The notes under the pieces were generated by a model, which saw only the letters and a program-made list of their open reading frames with translations, was not told where the DNA came from and searched no databases. DNA of 64,000 nt from Membranipora membranacea (taxonomy: Eukaryota; Bryozoa; Gymnolaemata; Cheilostomatida; Membraniporidae): assembly GCA_914767715.1 (NCBI GenBank), contig OU612068.1:19034001-19098000 (forward strand), in the 5' to 3' direction. The translations under genes were made by a program, and so were the position numbers. Within the stretch, counting starts at the first letter, position 1; every line of letters starts with the position of its first letter. Shown here piece after piece: positions 10,501-22,946 of the stretch.

Positions 10501-13500
10501 ATCTAATAAGTGATACGAAACTCAAGATTGCCAAACATTTCTAACGCTTGTATGTTTGTGTTTTTCAGGCAGATTACTTTACAAAGAGTGTTAACTGATA
10601 CTCTGGGCTGGTAGATTGCGCTAGGTGAGAACATGACTAGGATAAAGATTGTCATATTAGCCGCTAAATTCTTCCAATGATTTAGTTATTACAAAAGCAG
10701 ATTAGAAATAAGATAGCGCCAAGTGGGCTGGTTATTTATTTGGCACATGATAAATTGTTGTGTGACTAAGATGTTGACTGGCGAGATGTGGAGAGAGGAG
10801 AAGGATGATATTGAATTCTTGAGTACTTGAGATGAGAGTTGTGTAGATCTTTGTTACAACACGATATCTAGATTGCTGATAAGAAGATGTTCTGTATATC
10901 TGTATACGATTTCAACCCACCACATTTTCAAAAATCTTAGCTTGGCCGTAATCTGCCCTGAGATCTCAGTATGAATGTCAGTAGTAGATGTGGTGTGACA
11001 GACGATGGTTTGGCAGCTTCAGATAGCAGTAAGACAGCAAGTGAGTGCACTTCAGGGTGGTATATTATAATCATGTGATTTACGTAACAAATCCCAAGGG
11101 AGGTAAGAACCGAAAAAGATAAAATCTAAGATGTCAAAATCATGAATCAAGCAGGTTTTGCTTCACCAACAAACAACATGGGTGAAAAAGTTAAGTTAAC
11201 ATTGATAACCAGGTTCCGCACCATTAGAATCGTCAGCACACACAAATTTTTGGGTGTGACTTAGAATTATGAAAACATTACTTAGTCAGGCTAGTAACCG
11301 GCATATCAGCAGCCACAAAGATTACAAAGCTAAATTTGTGTATTTGAGGGCTTACAGCATGTTGATCATCTCGGTGATGTGGTAAACTTGTATAAATTAT
11401 CTTATCAGTACTTGGCTTTGAGAGATAGCAGCTGTTTTACTATCAGACCACTCCAGGAATCTTTTATCACCAATTACTAATCAAGTGGTTTAAAGTTCAG
11501 TTCTACTAACACAAGGTCAGCGCTGCTAGGCAGCAAATAAATACAGCATGGTGTTATTATCTCAACTCAAAGTAAAAATAACCTGTGTTTTATCATCCTT
11601 ATCACTGCTGTCCTTCCTCCCAACCCAAAACTAAAGTCTCCTGAAGATTACAAACGTTTTGGTTTGACGGGCTATTTTCAACTTCTCATTTATTGCATGT
11701 ATTTGTAATATTTTTGTAAAAGATGGTGTTTTTAAGGATATCCTGGTTGACCTGTTTTATGTCAACCAGCCTTGAACGAAATATGGACAAGTGTCACATG
11801 AACGGCCAATTTCCCTTTCAGTGCCAAGTTCAAGCTAATCTCCAAAGATCATTATTCCTATCTGCTTCCCTTCTTTCATTTATTTATACAGATAGCTGTA
11901 AGGCTGGCAAGGTCGTTTGGATTCAGGGCTGTAGTTTAGTTAAAATGGTAGGGGAGGCGCAAATCCTAGAGGGTGTAAAGAAACACCAGGTTGGGTATTG
12001 TAAGTTCCTCCTGAGTCCCCAGTGCCCAGCCTCCAATGTTTTTGAAATATAAATAGCAAATGGAAGTCACAAATGAGCTGATTCTGCCATGGAATATTCA
12101 ATTATAGCATTTTTAGGCCACTCTTTTCAGCATTCTAGGGGAGGCAGAGCGTCCTGCCTCCCCCAAAACTACGGCCCTGGGATTGGAGAGGTGTACTGGA
12201 TAGTCTGCGATGGATAAGACACAGAGATATATCTGATGGTTCCAGTACATCAATAGCTTATCATAAAGTTAATTGTTTTTATAAGCAATCAGCCATCATG
12301 GCACCTTATTGAGTGCGATAAAAATTTGTAGATTTGTATTCAGGAAGTTTGGAAAACTGGATTTTTGATCGTATCTTACTGTAGAATTATATAACTGAGC
12401 AGAGTTTGAATGAGTCCGCTCGATTACACCGCCTGATTTTTATCGATTGAAACTTGGCATCAAATTATAAATTCCCAAAAACTGATACGATGGCATGGGA
12501 ACTCAAAACTCAAATCAAAAAAGTAAAATCCCCTTTGGGAAAAAGGACAGACTCAAATTCATAGTAGCGGTTGGGAGGCAGGTTCCACAGACTTTTTAAG
12601 GGACAAGTGCATACGAAGATTCGAAAATCCTACCGGTGCCTTCATTCTACCATCCATAACAAGTCAAAGGGTGAAGAGAAAATAACCATTAGACATGTGA
12701 TCAATCAATGAGTACTAATTATAAAGCGTCTCGGATTCTGAAATCTCAAGGTCAAATTTGAACGATTTCATAGTCTTGAATCAGCCTGTCTTGACAAGCT
12801 TTGTTGTGGGGGGAACAACCTCCCCCTCACAACAAAGCTTGTCAAGACAGACTAAGTCTTCTCAGGTATTGGATTCCTACGCTACCTTTGATGATGGAGA
12901 GAGGGGAGACGTGGATTGAGAGAGACTCTGTTGAGAACTGGCTGCTCCATTGTCAGATCTGGGTGAGTTTGTGTTAGTTCTATTCTTACAGTAATGCTGT
13001 TTGTGCGCCTGGTAGGATTCTGGTTTCTTGAAATGTATCTCACAATCGTCACAATAAGTCTTATCTGATGAGAGTCCTTTACAACAGAAGATACGGATAC
13101 TGATAATGAGCTGATAACTGATTAAAAGTACACTAACATGTAATTACCTTCAGGATCAGTTAAATCCTTCAAACCACAGACAAAGTATCAGTGTACAACC
13201 CCATTTAAGACCTTCCAAGCAAGGCCACACGTCAAGGAAGGCACTGGTGCAAAATCAAAACCATTGAATGTTATTTATTTCTTATGGAACATGATTTAAA
13301 CTTCGGCATGCAGACCAGCTAGAATTCTTCCATCACCATTATCACATTAAAAGTTTAATGCCGGAAGGATTTTCTCTGAATTTAAATTACAAGGTCTGTT
13401 TCAGTTCGAAGACTGAGATGTAGAGGTGCTTTAAAGGTGCTCTGAGTTTGTAGGCAAGTCCGAGCACACCTAGGAAATTTAAAAACATCCCAAGACTTAT

Positions 13501-16500
13501 TCATACAATTTCTTACTGTTGATCCTTGATGCTGCCTCCATAGCATCTTGTTTAGTTTTATGTTTGTCTCTGACATGAGTTTTTATATCAGCCTGAGTCA
13601 TTGACATAAATTTACACACAGTACATATATACGCTGTCTGCTGTAGATTGTCTGAAGTTGGGTCCTTGATGTCGTCTGCATTAGCAGCACTGCTTCCTGG
13701 GGACCGGGACTCTGCAATAGATCATTTTGTATTATATTTTAGTATTTATTATTATATTCTTATCACATGATTTTAGATTCTGTTATGTTTATGGTAATAA
13801 ATTGGGGTAGATGTTGTGGACTAACAACGCCATGTTTATAGAGCAAGGGCATAAATATGTATGGCAAAGATGTAACCTTATAAGATAATATTTATCTACA
13901 AATTGTATTTGTTTATGAACAATAAGTGTAAATAAGAGGCTGACTCATTTTTATCTTTGGAACAGGAAGATAAAAAGTTTGTCTCCTCAGAAACTGTAAC
14001 AGCCAGGATGGCAATCATCAAATATTTGTCAATGACTATGAGTATTTAGTATGCTTGATATTGTTGAATATATTTAAAAGAAAATAAATGTGAATATAAA
14101 TTTGAAATATCAAAAAAAATAAAAATGTTGAGTATATACCTGAGTTTACATTGTTAGATGTTGTAGGTGAGTTTAGCTTGGAGCAGTAGTGTTTCTTATG
14201 TGCGGCCAGCGTGTTTGGATTTCTGAATGAGATCCCACACAAGGTACATGGATAGGGTGAATCTACAATTATAGATAGATAATCAGAACAAAATACTCGA
14301 GATTCATGATAACAAACCCACAACAAAGATAAGTATGGCGTTTAAATGTCTGGCTTACACATTGTCGTAGTTTTTGTGGAATAATTTTCATAGAACAACA
14401 ACCGGCTTCCAGTCTGGCGGACCACCATCTAATCCTGTACATCATAACAGATTATATCACTATGATATGGAAGTATATATCATAATAAATATGATTGAAA
14501 CTAGGAAGTGACAACGCTATGGTGATTAATGGAGTGAAATACTAGATTGATATTAATTGCTTTATTAGCTCATACCAGATTGGTTGGTAGCCTGTGTTCT
14601 ACTGGACTTTGGTGGAGAAGCAGGGCGGGTCACCGTCTCTGAACCATTGTCCTGCTGGTGCATCTTTCCGTCTTTTGAAGGATCACAGAACTCTGCGATG
14701 AGCTCCTCACCCTCTGTTAGATTCTTGATCACTTCAACCCACAGTTGGCCTCCTGAAATAACAATGTTTCTTCAAGTTATGTTTGTAGGGGGCTCGTGAA
14801 GTGGATTGGTGTTACATTTTTTTGGTGATTCTATTCCTTAGTAGTAGAAAAATCAAGAAATGGTATCAGCAAAAAAGTATAAAACACTAATTCCTGTCTC
14901 ACAAAGTTTCAATTATTCAGCCTTAGTTGTAAAAAAACTTTTGTATATTTTACTAAATTTTTATCATATTTAAACTTTCTGGCGCTATGAACTCTGAACA
15001 AAAAAGTGGAGAACCGACCAAGAAACATTGAAACAATTCTAAAAATTTGGGTGGGACAACGGAAGTGAAATGCGTGTTTAAGATGAGTCAATACAATGTT
15101 TCACCAGTTATTCATTAATCAAGTTCACCTTTAATCTTCCCAATTAAATCTCTTATCAGATATGGGCCAATAATAAGGTCTTGTTATCGTGCTGCCATAT
15201 TGGATAGGCAAATCGAACCATGCTTAATTTTAATCTCAAACGTTGCGCTATCAGCATGTTAGCACTGCATATCAAATTGCACTGAGAGACCAGTGGATTC
15301 TTGCATCGACTAATCATTCTCTTATCTTTCATGATCTGCAGAGCAACTTGAGATAGCCAATACTAATATCTAGACACTGTGATGCCTGATAAACTTCATC
15401 TCAATGAGTGGTCAAAAGCCTGTTATTAAATTCCAACTTATAAGCTAATGGGCCATGTGTTATAGAGAATTGATAAACTGAGATTTTAAGCAAGATATGT
15501 ATGACTGACACACAGACTTAGCATTGAAACCTCATGACTGCACACTTTGGAAAGGTGGGTGGGGTATAGAATTCTCCTAATCTCATTGCACAGGCCTTCC
15601 ACTCTCACTTGGTCTAGATCCTCACAGATAAAATAATTGCCACAAACTGACGTCTCGACTCCCAATATTTGCCTACTTGAAAGTCGCCCCATTCCCCAAA
15701 ACTATAATTTGATGATAGACATAATATAGGTGAAGGAGGTTATCCCATTGACTTTTTGACCTATATGAAAGATCTTCATGTATAAAGCCGTATCTAAATA
15801 TCTGGGGCGTTCTAGTTTCTGATATAAGTCTGAATTGTCCAGCATTGCATGACAAATGGGCCAGACATCACTTCAAAACACATATTTTCTAATCTTCATC
15901 AATAAAGTGTAGTCATTGAGTTGCCTTCCCTTACCAACATAGTATATCCTCAGATTGGCTTCAAAATCATCTCCAGGTGATCCGATATATTTCAGCCATC
16001 CACAGTTAATCGCTGATTCTAAGAGGAAGAAGATTCTACCCTTCGATATACTCTCAAACTGTAAAAATTTAAAAATAAAAAGTTGAGAAATACAACCATA
16101 AATGTCAAGTGCCAAGCGTACAGGGATATGAGTAAGGATATGTCATAAGTTTTTAGCCCACTGAGATTGTTATCACTGCATGGCTTAAGTCAGATTTATG
16201 AACATCAAAGAGTACAAATTCCTTTAAATGGCTCAATTTTAACTGGTGGTTTATCCCTGGATTGAACTCCTGATGCAACTTGATACCACCTCAATTCAGC
16301 ATCTATAGTGGCAGTAAAGTGACCTGATGTTATCAGCGCTTGAGGAATGAGCATTGTGATGAATTTTGGGACTAAATTTGTTGGTTTCTGCCAAAATAAA
16401 TAGATACAGATCAGTGAGATACATCTAGGAATTTGATTAGTCAAAATTTGATATATTCTTGGTTGATACAAGAGGAAATGGAATACAGGATCTCAAATTT

Positions 16501-19500
16501 TTTAAAACTGTTTCACTAAATAATCATCCCATATGATGTTTTTGATAGAAATAATCAAAACTCCAACAGCTATTTGAGATTAATGCCAACAGTAAGATAA
16601 GGTTACTAGTGTATAGTTGGCTGACTTATCACACGAACCCATCAACAAGTAGAAATTTTATTAGTCTTATCAGCTACAAGTGACAAAACAGGGCTTTGTT
16701 GTTGCTAGCCTCATATCAAATTTGGTATGATATGATCCTATCTATGGCACCAATTTTGCTTATAAGATGTCTACTCTGGCGTTTATTTTATCAGTGTAGG
16801 GCTGATTAGACAAGCCCATATTTCCATCAACACAGACACATATGTGAAGACTGGTCCTCCGCGGACCAAGGCGCCCTATAAAGTCAGGGTGGGGTGATCG
16901 TGATAAAATGCCTTCCGTTTACTCTGCACAGCCGCAAGATGTGGCAAGCAAGATTATAAGTGGTAGATACAAGATTAGTTGATGGGCTAGTTTGGGTATC
17001 AACTATCAGTCAGATGTTTTCTAATCTAACACTCCCACAGCCTTGCTAAGCTGCTCTTATCGGATAACATGAGCATAAGTATCCCTGAAACCACTTAGAC
17101 CTTATTCATTGTGTTCGCAGAAAGAGTACAACTGCTGTGTTTCTGTGACACTCTTTGGAATGTAATCTGGCTGTTCCAGGAGCATGCATCAAAATAATCG
17201 TGCTTGAAACGATAGCAATATTAATTATAGAATTATCATGAGGGGAAAAGATTACTATCATTCTCGTCAGTAAGATAACTGTAACATGAGTTTAGAATTT
17301 TTATGGTTACCTAGATGCTGCATTATGAGACTTACCGAAACAATTTGCGGGTTGTTCTTGATCAGTGCTCTATCGTCAGGAGGCTCAATTCTCTGCGCTC
17401 TCAGAGGATCCAGTCCTGCACCTTTACTGATCGGTTTAGCTGATAGTATAGTGTAGCCATCTTAAAATACACAGAGATTTATCAATCATTTTGAATTGAC
17501 AGCTTAAAATTCATTAAACGCTACACATAGCTATAGCAAGTGGTAGTGGAAATTCCAGATCTGATATTCAAAGGAAAGGTAGCATTGGCCCAATGGCAAC
17601 GCTTCAATCAATCAGACCAGGTGTCAACATTCTATCACTTACTCCGTGATTTCATTATCACAGATTGAGGTAGCAAGATGTTGACAGCAAAATGGAAAGT
17701 TATCTCAAGGATGTGTTGAGACGAAGATAAAGCATGAGCGTGATTAACAGTTCCGATTACTCATAAAACAGGCCATCTTCTCATCAATTGATTATTTAAA
17801 CTTCAAATTCAAGATAAGAAACAGAGGATATGAGATTTTACCGGCGTCGGCGCGTCTTTCAACTTTGAGTGGCGCATCATCCGGCACTCCTAGCTTGGCT
17901 TCCAGACTCATTTCGCTGGCTGGAGGAGTTGGTGAGACATTCTGTCTCTCTACAGGACTGGGAGGTTCATCCTTAATGCTCACATCAGGGTCAGCGCCTT
18001 GAGTACTGTAATGCGCTGCTGGATTAGCTGATGGAATGGGTGAGGAGCTCTCACCATCATCAGACTTAGAGTCATCCTCGGGAGATCCTTGCTCATGAAT
18101 TTCTCTTTCTATCTCCTTTGCCCTTGAGGTCATTTTGGATTTATCCTCATCGTCTGCAAGATAATGATAACTGATTTTCAGAATTTCTTACTTCATCTTG
18201 AACCAATTATGATATAGATAGCCAAGATGAAGCATGCCAACATTGTTGATCATGTCAATTCATGCACTCACAATTAACCTGGGACTGACTGGAGAAAGAT
18301 CAAACAGATAGAGTTCCCATCCCGCTGGTACAATAGCTAACATTACATAAAATCACGAGAGATGGCCCACTAGATTATGCTTCTTTAGCTTTGCATGTGA
18401 ACTTCATTGATCTCATTGCTTCCTTTATGTTATATCTGGTTTGAAATCAGCGCTGCACATTGTTATCTGTCAGCCCATCTGAAAACATGTAAGGCTTGCA
18501 TATACAGAAAAAATCAGATCTTTATCAGATACCAGTTTGAGAGATTAATAATCCCTCACAAGCTTTTATAACCAGTGCCTATGTTGCTCAAAATCTTACT
18601 GCGCTGTCTGTTTGTCATATAGTAGCTCCACAAACAGGAGGGTGAAACACTAGGATTCCCAAAACAGTTTGTTAGAACTTTTGACATCAAAAACCAATAA
18701 TATTTCCAAACAAATACAAGATGACCATAGTAGCAACGGGACAATGAAATCCCATATAATATCACAGAGTAAGGATATATATCCTTACTCTGTGATAATA
18801 TGATATGAGACAGGTAATTTTTGTACCCTTTCGAACACAGTAAAATACAATACATCAACCTAACCAGTGTTGAATTTGAAAGAGAGAAAATTGAAGAAAT
18901 CCCTAGAGCTGCTCTTGGCAATAAATAGTTTTTTCAAATTGGTCCTATGAAACTGAATCTTGGCTGCACCATGGAACTATAGATGAATTTTAAATCTTTC
19001 CATGTTAATTTTAAGATAACATGTCTCTGAGTTTTTATCAGAAGGACTTAAAGGACTCATATATCCTGATCATAATCAAGGAGACTGTGGTTTATATCAA
19101 AAAGGCGTCTGAAACATCAATGAAACCTCAGTAAAGTGGTTCCTCTTTTTAGGTAACAAGATCCTTCAGATTATCAGCAGAGATAATAGCTCAGCAATTT
19201 GTCCATAACAAGCTTTTATAATTTATTTTTATAAAAACAGCAATTTTCTTTATCAATATGCAATCTGATATTTCTGTGAACCCATGAAAAGAAATATGAT
19301 GGTTAATAGGTTCAAGATAAGCACTGACATTCATTCTTTTTGTGATAAATATCAAGTCATATTTAGATTTAGGAAGGTTCTTATAGGAGCACTTAATCTA
19401 TTTCTCTCTGATGTAGATGCAGTACCACGGCTATCCAATTCACTTCTTAAACCTCAGCCGTTCAGTGACTTTTATCTTCATATGAAATCTACCACCATAC

Positions 19501-19960
19501 ACTATGACTGCATGTCAACATGAGACTTGTAGATCTGATAAAATACTTCTATAACGAGCTTGAAATAATTATGGTAATTTTCAACTTGAAAACTTCTCAA
19601 AGAGAATAGGCTAACGACAACAACCTGTCTACGTGTGGTACAGTATGAATGAGCATTCTCAGACCTTACTTCTTGTCTGGCAACAACGACCATACCCTAC
19701 CTCACATATTCAAAAGTATATTATCAGTTGATAATCCAGAGCCAGATTGAGCACTCGTGTTTGAGGCAAACTACACCCACACCCGTAAAATTATACTGAA
19801 CCCCAATCAAGTAGTGATAAATGAAGCTTAAATCTACCATGATTGATTTTGTTGGTTAAGACCTGAGTCCTCAGGGCCTTGCCAATTTTTGCGCCTGGGT
19901 CTGTGTTGAATCGAACTTACATTTGACCGGCTTTGGATTTTGCTGCTTGCGTCGAGACAT
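6477..19960 (-). CDS. ZFPM: Friend of GATA (ZFPM / u-shaped family) multi-zinc-finger cofactor
   Basis: FOG proteins bind the N-terminal finger of GATA factors and recruit NuRD and CtBP. Coding exons are 19960-19921, 18153-17842, 17460-17336, 16387-about 16216, 16058-15935, 14752-14576, 14262-14140, 13711-13517, 13076-12886, 9539-9318, 8095-7824 and 7536-6477. Phases agree everywhere except the exon 4 to 5 join. The product is about 1000 residues, like vertebrate FOG1. Features in order: MSRRKQQNPKPVK at the N terminus (NuRD-binding motif); an acidic Ser/Pro region with IKDEPPSP; a PR domain in exons 4-6; a CCHC finger (exon 7); a C2H2 finger (exon 8); a CCHC finger (exon 9); an Ala-rich segment (exon 10); PLDLTVKQE, a CtBP motif overlapping a sumoylation site (exon 11); and five fingers in the last exon. 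Two last-exon fingers are atypical: one ends H-x-C, and the last CCHC finger begins C-x-C. The ATG choice rests on the diagnostic N-terminal motif. Confidence 0.92.
9840..10140. repeat. Dispersed ~300-bp repeat, copy 1 (FOG intron)
   Basis: This stretch is about 85-90% similar by eye to 22947-23247 in the same orientation. It starts CCATTGAATTCCATATCTGG and ends near AGAAGAAT..CATAT. It is a fragment of an interspersed repeat, probably a transposable element, of unknown class. Short open frames inside it do not resemble a known protein. Confidence 0.7.
11925..12185. repeat. Possible foldback element in FOG intron
   Basis: CAGGGCTGTAGTTT near 11925 is mirrored by AAACTACGGCCCTG near 12166, and GGGGAGGC-type tracts occur near both ends. 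It looks like a degraded inverted-repeat element of about 260 bp. Confidence 0.4.
12786..12850. repeat. Foldback hairpin, CTGTCTTGACAAGC family, copy A
   Basis: CTGTCTTGACAAGCTTTGTT is followed about 25 nt later by its reverse complement, giving a stem of over 20 bp around a G/C-rich loop. It lies just downstream of FOG exon 9. Related hairpins lie at 21896-21965 and 55721-55817. Confidence 0.75.
14576..16387 (-). other. ZFPM: PR (SET-related) domain of FOG, three exons
   Basis: Exon 4 (16387 to about 16216) gives VQSRDKPPVKIEPFKG, which lines up with the start of PR domains, where a Pro-x-Gly element precedes GPFxG. Exon 5 (16058-15935) gives CGWLKYIGSPGDDFEANLRI, resembling the W-x-R/K-Y-V/I..N-L core of PRDM proteins. 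Exon 6 (14752-14576) gives GGQLWVEVIKNLTEGEELIA, close to the corresponding vertebrate FOG2 segment. The domain is probably a protein-interaction module. I saw no SET catalytic motif. Confidence 0.8.
18756..18801. mobile_element. Ultra-short palindromic insertion, copy 1 (32-bp core + 7-bp TSD)
   Basis: The core at 18763-18794 is CACAGAGTAAGG, then (AT)4, then the exact reverse complement of the first arm. It is flanked on both sides by the direct repeat ATAATAT (18756-18762 and 18795-18801). It lies in the FOG first coding intron. No open frame is possible. See copies at 34033 and 60979. Confidence 0.8.
19921..19960 (-). other. ZFPM: FOG first coding exon: NuRD-recruiting N-terminal motif
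   Basis: The exon encodes MSRRKQQNPKPVK and ends in phase 1 at a GTAAGT donor; the first codon of the next exon completes a Tyr. The MSRRKQ-xP-xxxK pattern at an extreme N terminus is the repression motif known from FOG1/FOG2 and SALL proteins, which binds the RBBP4/7 subunits of NuRD. It fixes the translation start. Confidence 0.9.
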
Positions 19961-20452
19961 GTCTTTAGTTTATTCTTGCAATATTTGTCCTCACAGTTCC
20001 ATTTAATAACCTCTTATCATAGGTAAGTTCATCAGAAAAATCTCTGCAATGGAAACAATGATATAAATCATTTCCCACCGTCGCACGCACAGTGCACGAA
20101 AAGTAGAGCAGAAGTCATCATGGGGATCAGCAGCTGGTATTGGTGGATGGGTGATTTGGGCAACGGCGGTTTCTTGGACCGAAAGCGGTAATAGGCTATC
20201 CATCAAGATCACACGTACTCTGCTGAGAATTGTTGAGTTTATGACTCACAAACAATGTCAAAACAGTGTTCTGACTATAACTTAAAGCTTGACATCTGTT
20301 ACTGAGGAAGGCAATGTTTCCAAAATACAAGCAACTCCTTGATACAAGCACATTGGTAATAGTACACTTGAAAGAAATCAATGCTATTAGTTTGGTGTAA
20401 TCTGAAGGTAAAATGATAGATCAGTGTATGTATGTGTGCTATTAGCAATGAA

Positions 20453-20552
20453 CTAAACCTCAGGTTTAGTTCGACGCAAGCAAGCAAGGTTATATTTGAC
20501 GCAAGCAGCAAAATAGCAATGAACTAAAGGAGGTTTAGTTCATTGCTATTAG
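20453..20552. repeat. Hairpin cluster built from AATGAACTAAACC units
   Basis: AACTAAACCTCAGGTTTAGTT (an imperfect-centre palindrome) near 20453 is followed by GACGCAAGCAAGC / GACGCAAGCAGC repeats. At 20514-20552 there is a perfect stem, AATAGCAATGAACTAAA, 5-nt loop, then its complement. The shared GCAATGAACTAAA unit suggests duplication with partial inversion. Confidence 0.65.
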
Positions 20553-21895
20553 AATACCATACAAACAAACATCCATATAATATGTAACAAGCCAAATCAT
20601 TATTGTTTACGAAACACAATTGACTCTACTTACCTCTAATTCTGTGCCTTGTCTCACGACTTGAATGAAAATCCTGGGCCGATATTTAGCTGGTTAGGGG
20701 ATAGTGTTTGCTGTGCTCAACAGGATGGTAATGTCTACCTCCTCATTCAACTCTGTTCTGTTGCTAGTCTTTAGCATGTTGCATTGAATGAAACTACTCA
20801 TGTGGACTTGTGCTGACCTTTTCAACTCTGCTCTCATTGGCGACCAAGATTCATTAAGCCTTCCTATTGGCCTTATTTTGCACAAATCTATTGGTTGTTC
20901 AACTTCGCTCATTGATGTCATTGGCTCATTCAAGTGCAGACTTTTCATTGGACACAAACTTGTTTACAAATAAAATGTCCTTTGTCAGTCTGTTAATTCT
21001 CTTAAAATATTCGATTATTTCATAAACAGTATAATAAACTTTGGGATTGAAGTTCCAAAGTAAAAGCAACATAGTATTTGAGTTGAGAAGATATCTTCAT
21101 GACATATAAGGGGTGGGTTCTCTTTCATTTCCAAACTTATTACTATCTGGAAGTTGCCGGTCAACCATCAAAGCCCTTTTTTATTAATGAATGCATGTTT
21201 TGAAATAGATAATGTGCATTTAACATTCATTTGTAATTTACATGTATTTAATTTCAACAACACCACCCTAAGATTAGAATAAAAGCTAAAGAAAGGTAAA
21301 GCCAAGCCCAAAGGTAGGTTTGTCTGTCAGTATCATCAAACAAATGAAACTGACAAACAAAATGCAACCACAGGCCATCTGTAGTGTAATTTGTGCAGAT
21401 CCATTGGTTGTCTGCCTTCACCTTTGGGACATTTAACCGCTGGACTTGCACAATCTACAGATGGACTGTGGTTGAATGAATGGTGGCTAAACTTAATTAA
21501 TGGTATATTAAATTAATAGTAAGTCTAGGTTAGTAAGAATGACCATCGTTCCAGGGTATTGCTGACCCACTTCCCCATAACTGCATATGTCAGCAACAAC
21601 TATGAATAATGTTGATGGCCATGCGTTATTCATAGGCCTATTGATGATCGCAGTTTGTGCTAGCCCAGTAGAGCGCTTGCCACCTGGACTGGTACTGCAA
21701 CGGGTCTGACCTGTAAATATAATTAGCAGTTGAGTAGGCTGTGTGTATGCGCAGACTACAGATTAAAAACTCCTCGGGCAGACCCTTTTTTTTGTTGTTA
21801 GTTAGTTGTTGTTGTTAGTTGTTAGTCGCGCTATGAGGGGAGACTGCATATGTAGTTGCAAGTCCATAACTGGTATGATCGACATCACTAGCATT

Positions 21896-21965
21896 GGCTT
21901 GGCAAGCTTTGCAGTTTTAGCTGGGAGAGAGTAGCAAAACCCAGCAAAGCTTGTCACGACAGGCT
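21896..21965. repeat. Foldback hairpin, CTGTCTTGACAAGC family, copy B
   Basis: GGCAAGCTTTGC and GCAAAGCTTGTCACGACAGG form imperfect arms around a loop of about 30 nt. The sequence is related to copies A and C. Confidence 0.55.
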
Positions 21966-22035
21966 GAATCAGACCATACCTACTACCTAGATAATTGTAC
22001 CCTACTTTATATTGCACAACGGACAGCTAATAGCC

Positions 22036-22705
22036 TAAAACTCCGCCGTCAAAAGGGAATGTGACATAAAAATTATGATATGGTTCCAAAATGTCCAACA
22101 TCTGGAAGAGCATATGAGAATTAGTGGTTCTACAAGTTTTCATGGGTCATGCTATCATTAATAGCCAAGAAACGGCCGAAAACAGTTGCAATACCCCCCT
22201 TTTTTAATTTTTCTGCCGACTGGTTAGCTGGCTTTAGATGTTCATATAGATCTGATTCTTTTTATTGCCCAAAAATATCTTTTACAGCCCTAGGCACTTT
22301 TTTGATGATACTAATAGCAGTTCATTTTTGCTATAGGCTAAGCATTATATATATCCTTGTAATTTTCTTTTATGAAATTATAATGGAAACTTAAAAATAC
22401 GTGCCATTTGAACGACACACTCAGAGCATTGGAAACTGATGTTATGCAATGAGAGGGTCAATACAATGTCACCATAAAAAATCAGATCTATACGAGCGTC
22501 CAAAGCCAATTTTCCAGGTGGCAACTAACTGAAAAAGTAGTTTTGCTTTTACGATAGTTATTACATGTGATATAAGGGGGTATTGCAACTGTCACTTATG
22601 AAAACTTCTACAACCACTAATTCGGACATGCTCTTTCTGATTTTTGATGTTTAAAAAACCATATAATTACTTTTTGATAATTTTCCCTTGCCGGCAGCGT
22701 TTTTA
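22036..22705. mobile_element. Non-autonomous inverted-repeat (MITE-like) element, ~670 bp
   Basis: The left arm (about 22036-22210) and right arm (about 22560-22705) are diverged inverted repeats. Matching landmarks are GAGCATATGAGAATTAGTGG against the complement of CCACTAATTCGGACATGCTC, and TTGCAATACCCCCC against the complement of GGGGGTATTGCAA. The centre has no recognisable protein. Target duplications were not resolved. Confidence 0.6.
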
Positions 22706-22946
22706 GTAACATTATGTAAGGTACTATATTACCATTGCGATCTGTATGAACAACTCTACCAGAAATAACAGTTCAACCATATCCACCCAATTTCGTAAAT
22801 GGTAGTAAACGATAGGAGGAGGACTCAATATAGGTGTTTGTCCCAACTCCCGACGTTTTAAAGTCATTCCCCCCTTTAAGTTATGCTTTAGAAGCAAAAA
22901 TGCAGTTATTGTGTGGTGGTTGATGTATAGCTGATATAGGTATAGG

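Noticed and set aside
11723-12052. 109-residue + strand frame in FOG intron
   Set aside because: No recognisable domain, wrong strand for FOG, and its end overlaps a probable foldback element.
18763-18794. Palindromic nano-element read as a transcription terminator or operator
   Set aside because: The same core recurs in unrelated places, including gene-free duplicated DNA, with 7-bp duplications and an empty site, which fits insertion better than regulation.
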